From: Mesotaenium endlicherianum
Lineage: Eukaryota; Streptophyta; Zygnematophyceae; Zygnematales; Mesotaeniaceae
NCBI GenBank assembly: GCA_009602735.1
Contig: WELA01005162.1
Location: 272,212 to 292,296 of the forward strand
Reading direction: 5' to 3'
DNA: 20,085 nucleotides
The position numbers and the translations under genes were made by a program. The notes under the pieces are model-generated. The model saw only the letters and a program-made list of their open reading frames with translations, was not told the DNA's origin and made no database searches. This document shows, in pieces, positions 19,970 through 20,085 of this stretch. Positions within the stretch are counted from its first letter, which is position 1. The number at the start of each line of letters is the position of its first letter.

Positions 19970-20085
19970 CTGCACAAAGCTCACAGCAAGCAGCACGCAC
20001 TTTGGAGGAGTCAGCAGAGCAGACTTAGGCCGAGCAGAGTTGCCGGAGAGACGCGGCCCAGGAGGGGGGGCGAGGTTTTTGGGGG

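Overview
This is nuclear DNA of a eukaryote. Several genes are cut by GT...AG introns, there is a pol III-type tRNA-Ala gene, and the non-coding parts are full of (GT)n, (CA)n and (ATGC)n microsatellites, with introns of about 300 to 900 bp. An EttA-type ABC-F protein (bacterial ancestry), a fungal/algal-type Ftr1 iron permease and a plant-like MBOAT lysophospholipid acyltransferase together suggest a photosynthetic protist, perhaps one with a secondary plastid. That placement is inference and I cannot name the species. The window starts in a run of 16 C and ends in GGGGG, has one N inside a C-rich run (12067), and a gene is cut at each end, so it may be a whole draft contig that broke at homopolymers.

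Layout: 109-1202 (+) holds the last two coding exons of an EttA-like ABC-F ATPase. About 1203-3060 shows nothing I can call a gene. 3064-4005 (-) is a complete, intronless Ftr1-family high-affinity iron permease, the best-supported gene here. About 4140-7600 is AT-richer and holds only short repeats and a G-rich tract. 7646-8782 (+) is a broken coding region with a coiled-coil tail and several in-frame TAG codons. About 8783-10900 is mostly gene-free, with one possible coding remnant near 9960-10160. 10926-11560 is a zone of tandem repeats leading into an intron-split gene on the minus strand (about 11510-13345) that encodes an RRM RNA-binding protein with a coiled-coil tail. A tRNA-Ala(CGC) gene lies only 64 bp from the presumed start of that gene, in the opposite direction. 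13500-17800 is AT-rich and gene-free as far as I can see, with a 14-bp minisatellite. About 18166-19969 (-) holds four internal exons of an MBOAT lysophospholipid acyltransferase, including the catalytic His exon; its 5' part lies beyond the window.

The genes do not form a functional unit. They look like independent housekeeping or metabolic genes (organellar translation, iron uptake, RNA binding, phospholipid remodelling) set among repeat-rich spacers. GC-rich gene islands alternate with AT-richer spacers. No complete mobile element, CRISPR array or clearly new system was found. The most unusual items are the repeated exon-end-plus-intron module at 11113-11560, the tRNA/RRM head-to-head arrangement, splice acceptors without pyrimidine tracts, and the degenerate ORF at 7646-8782.
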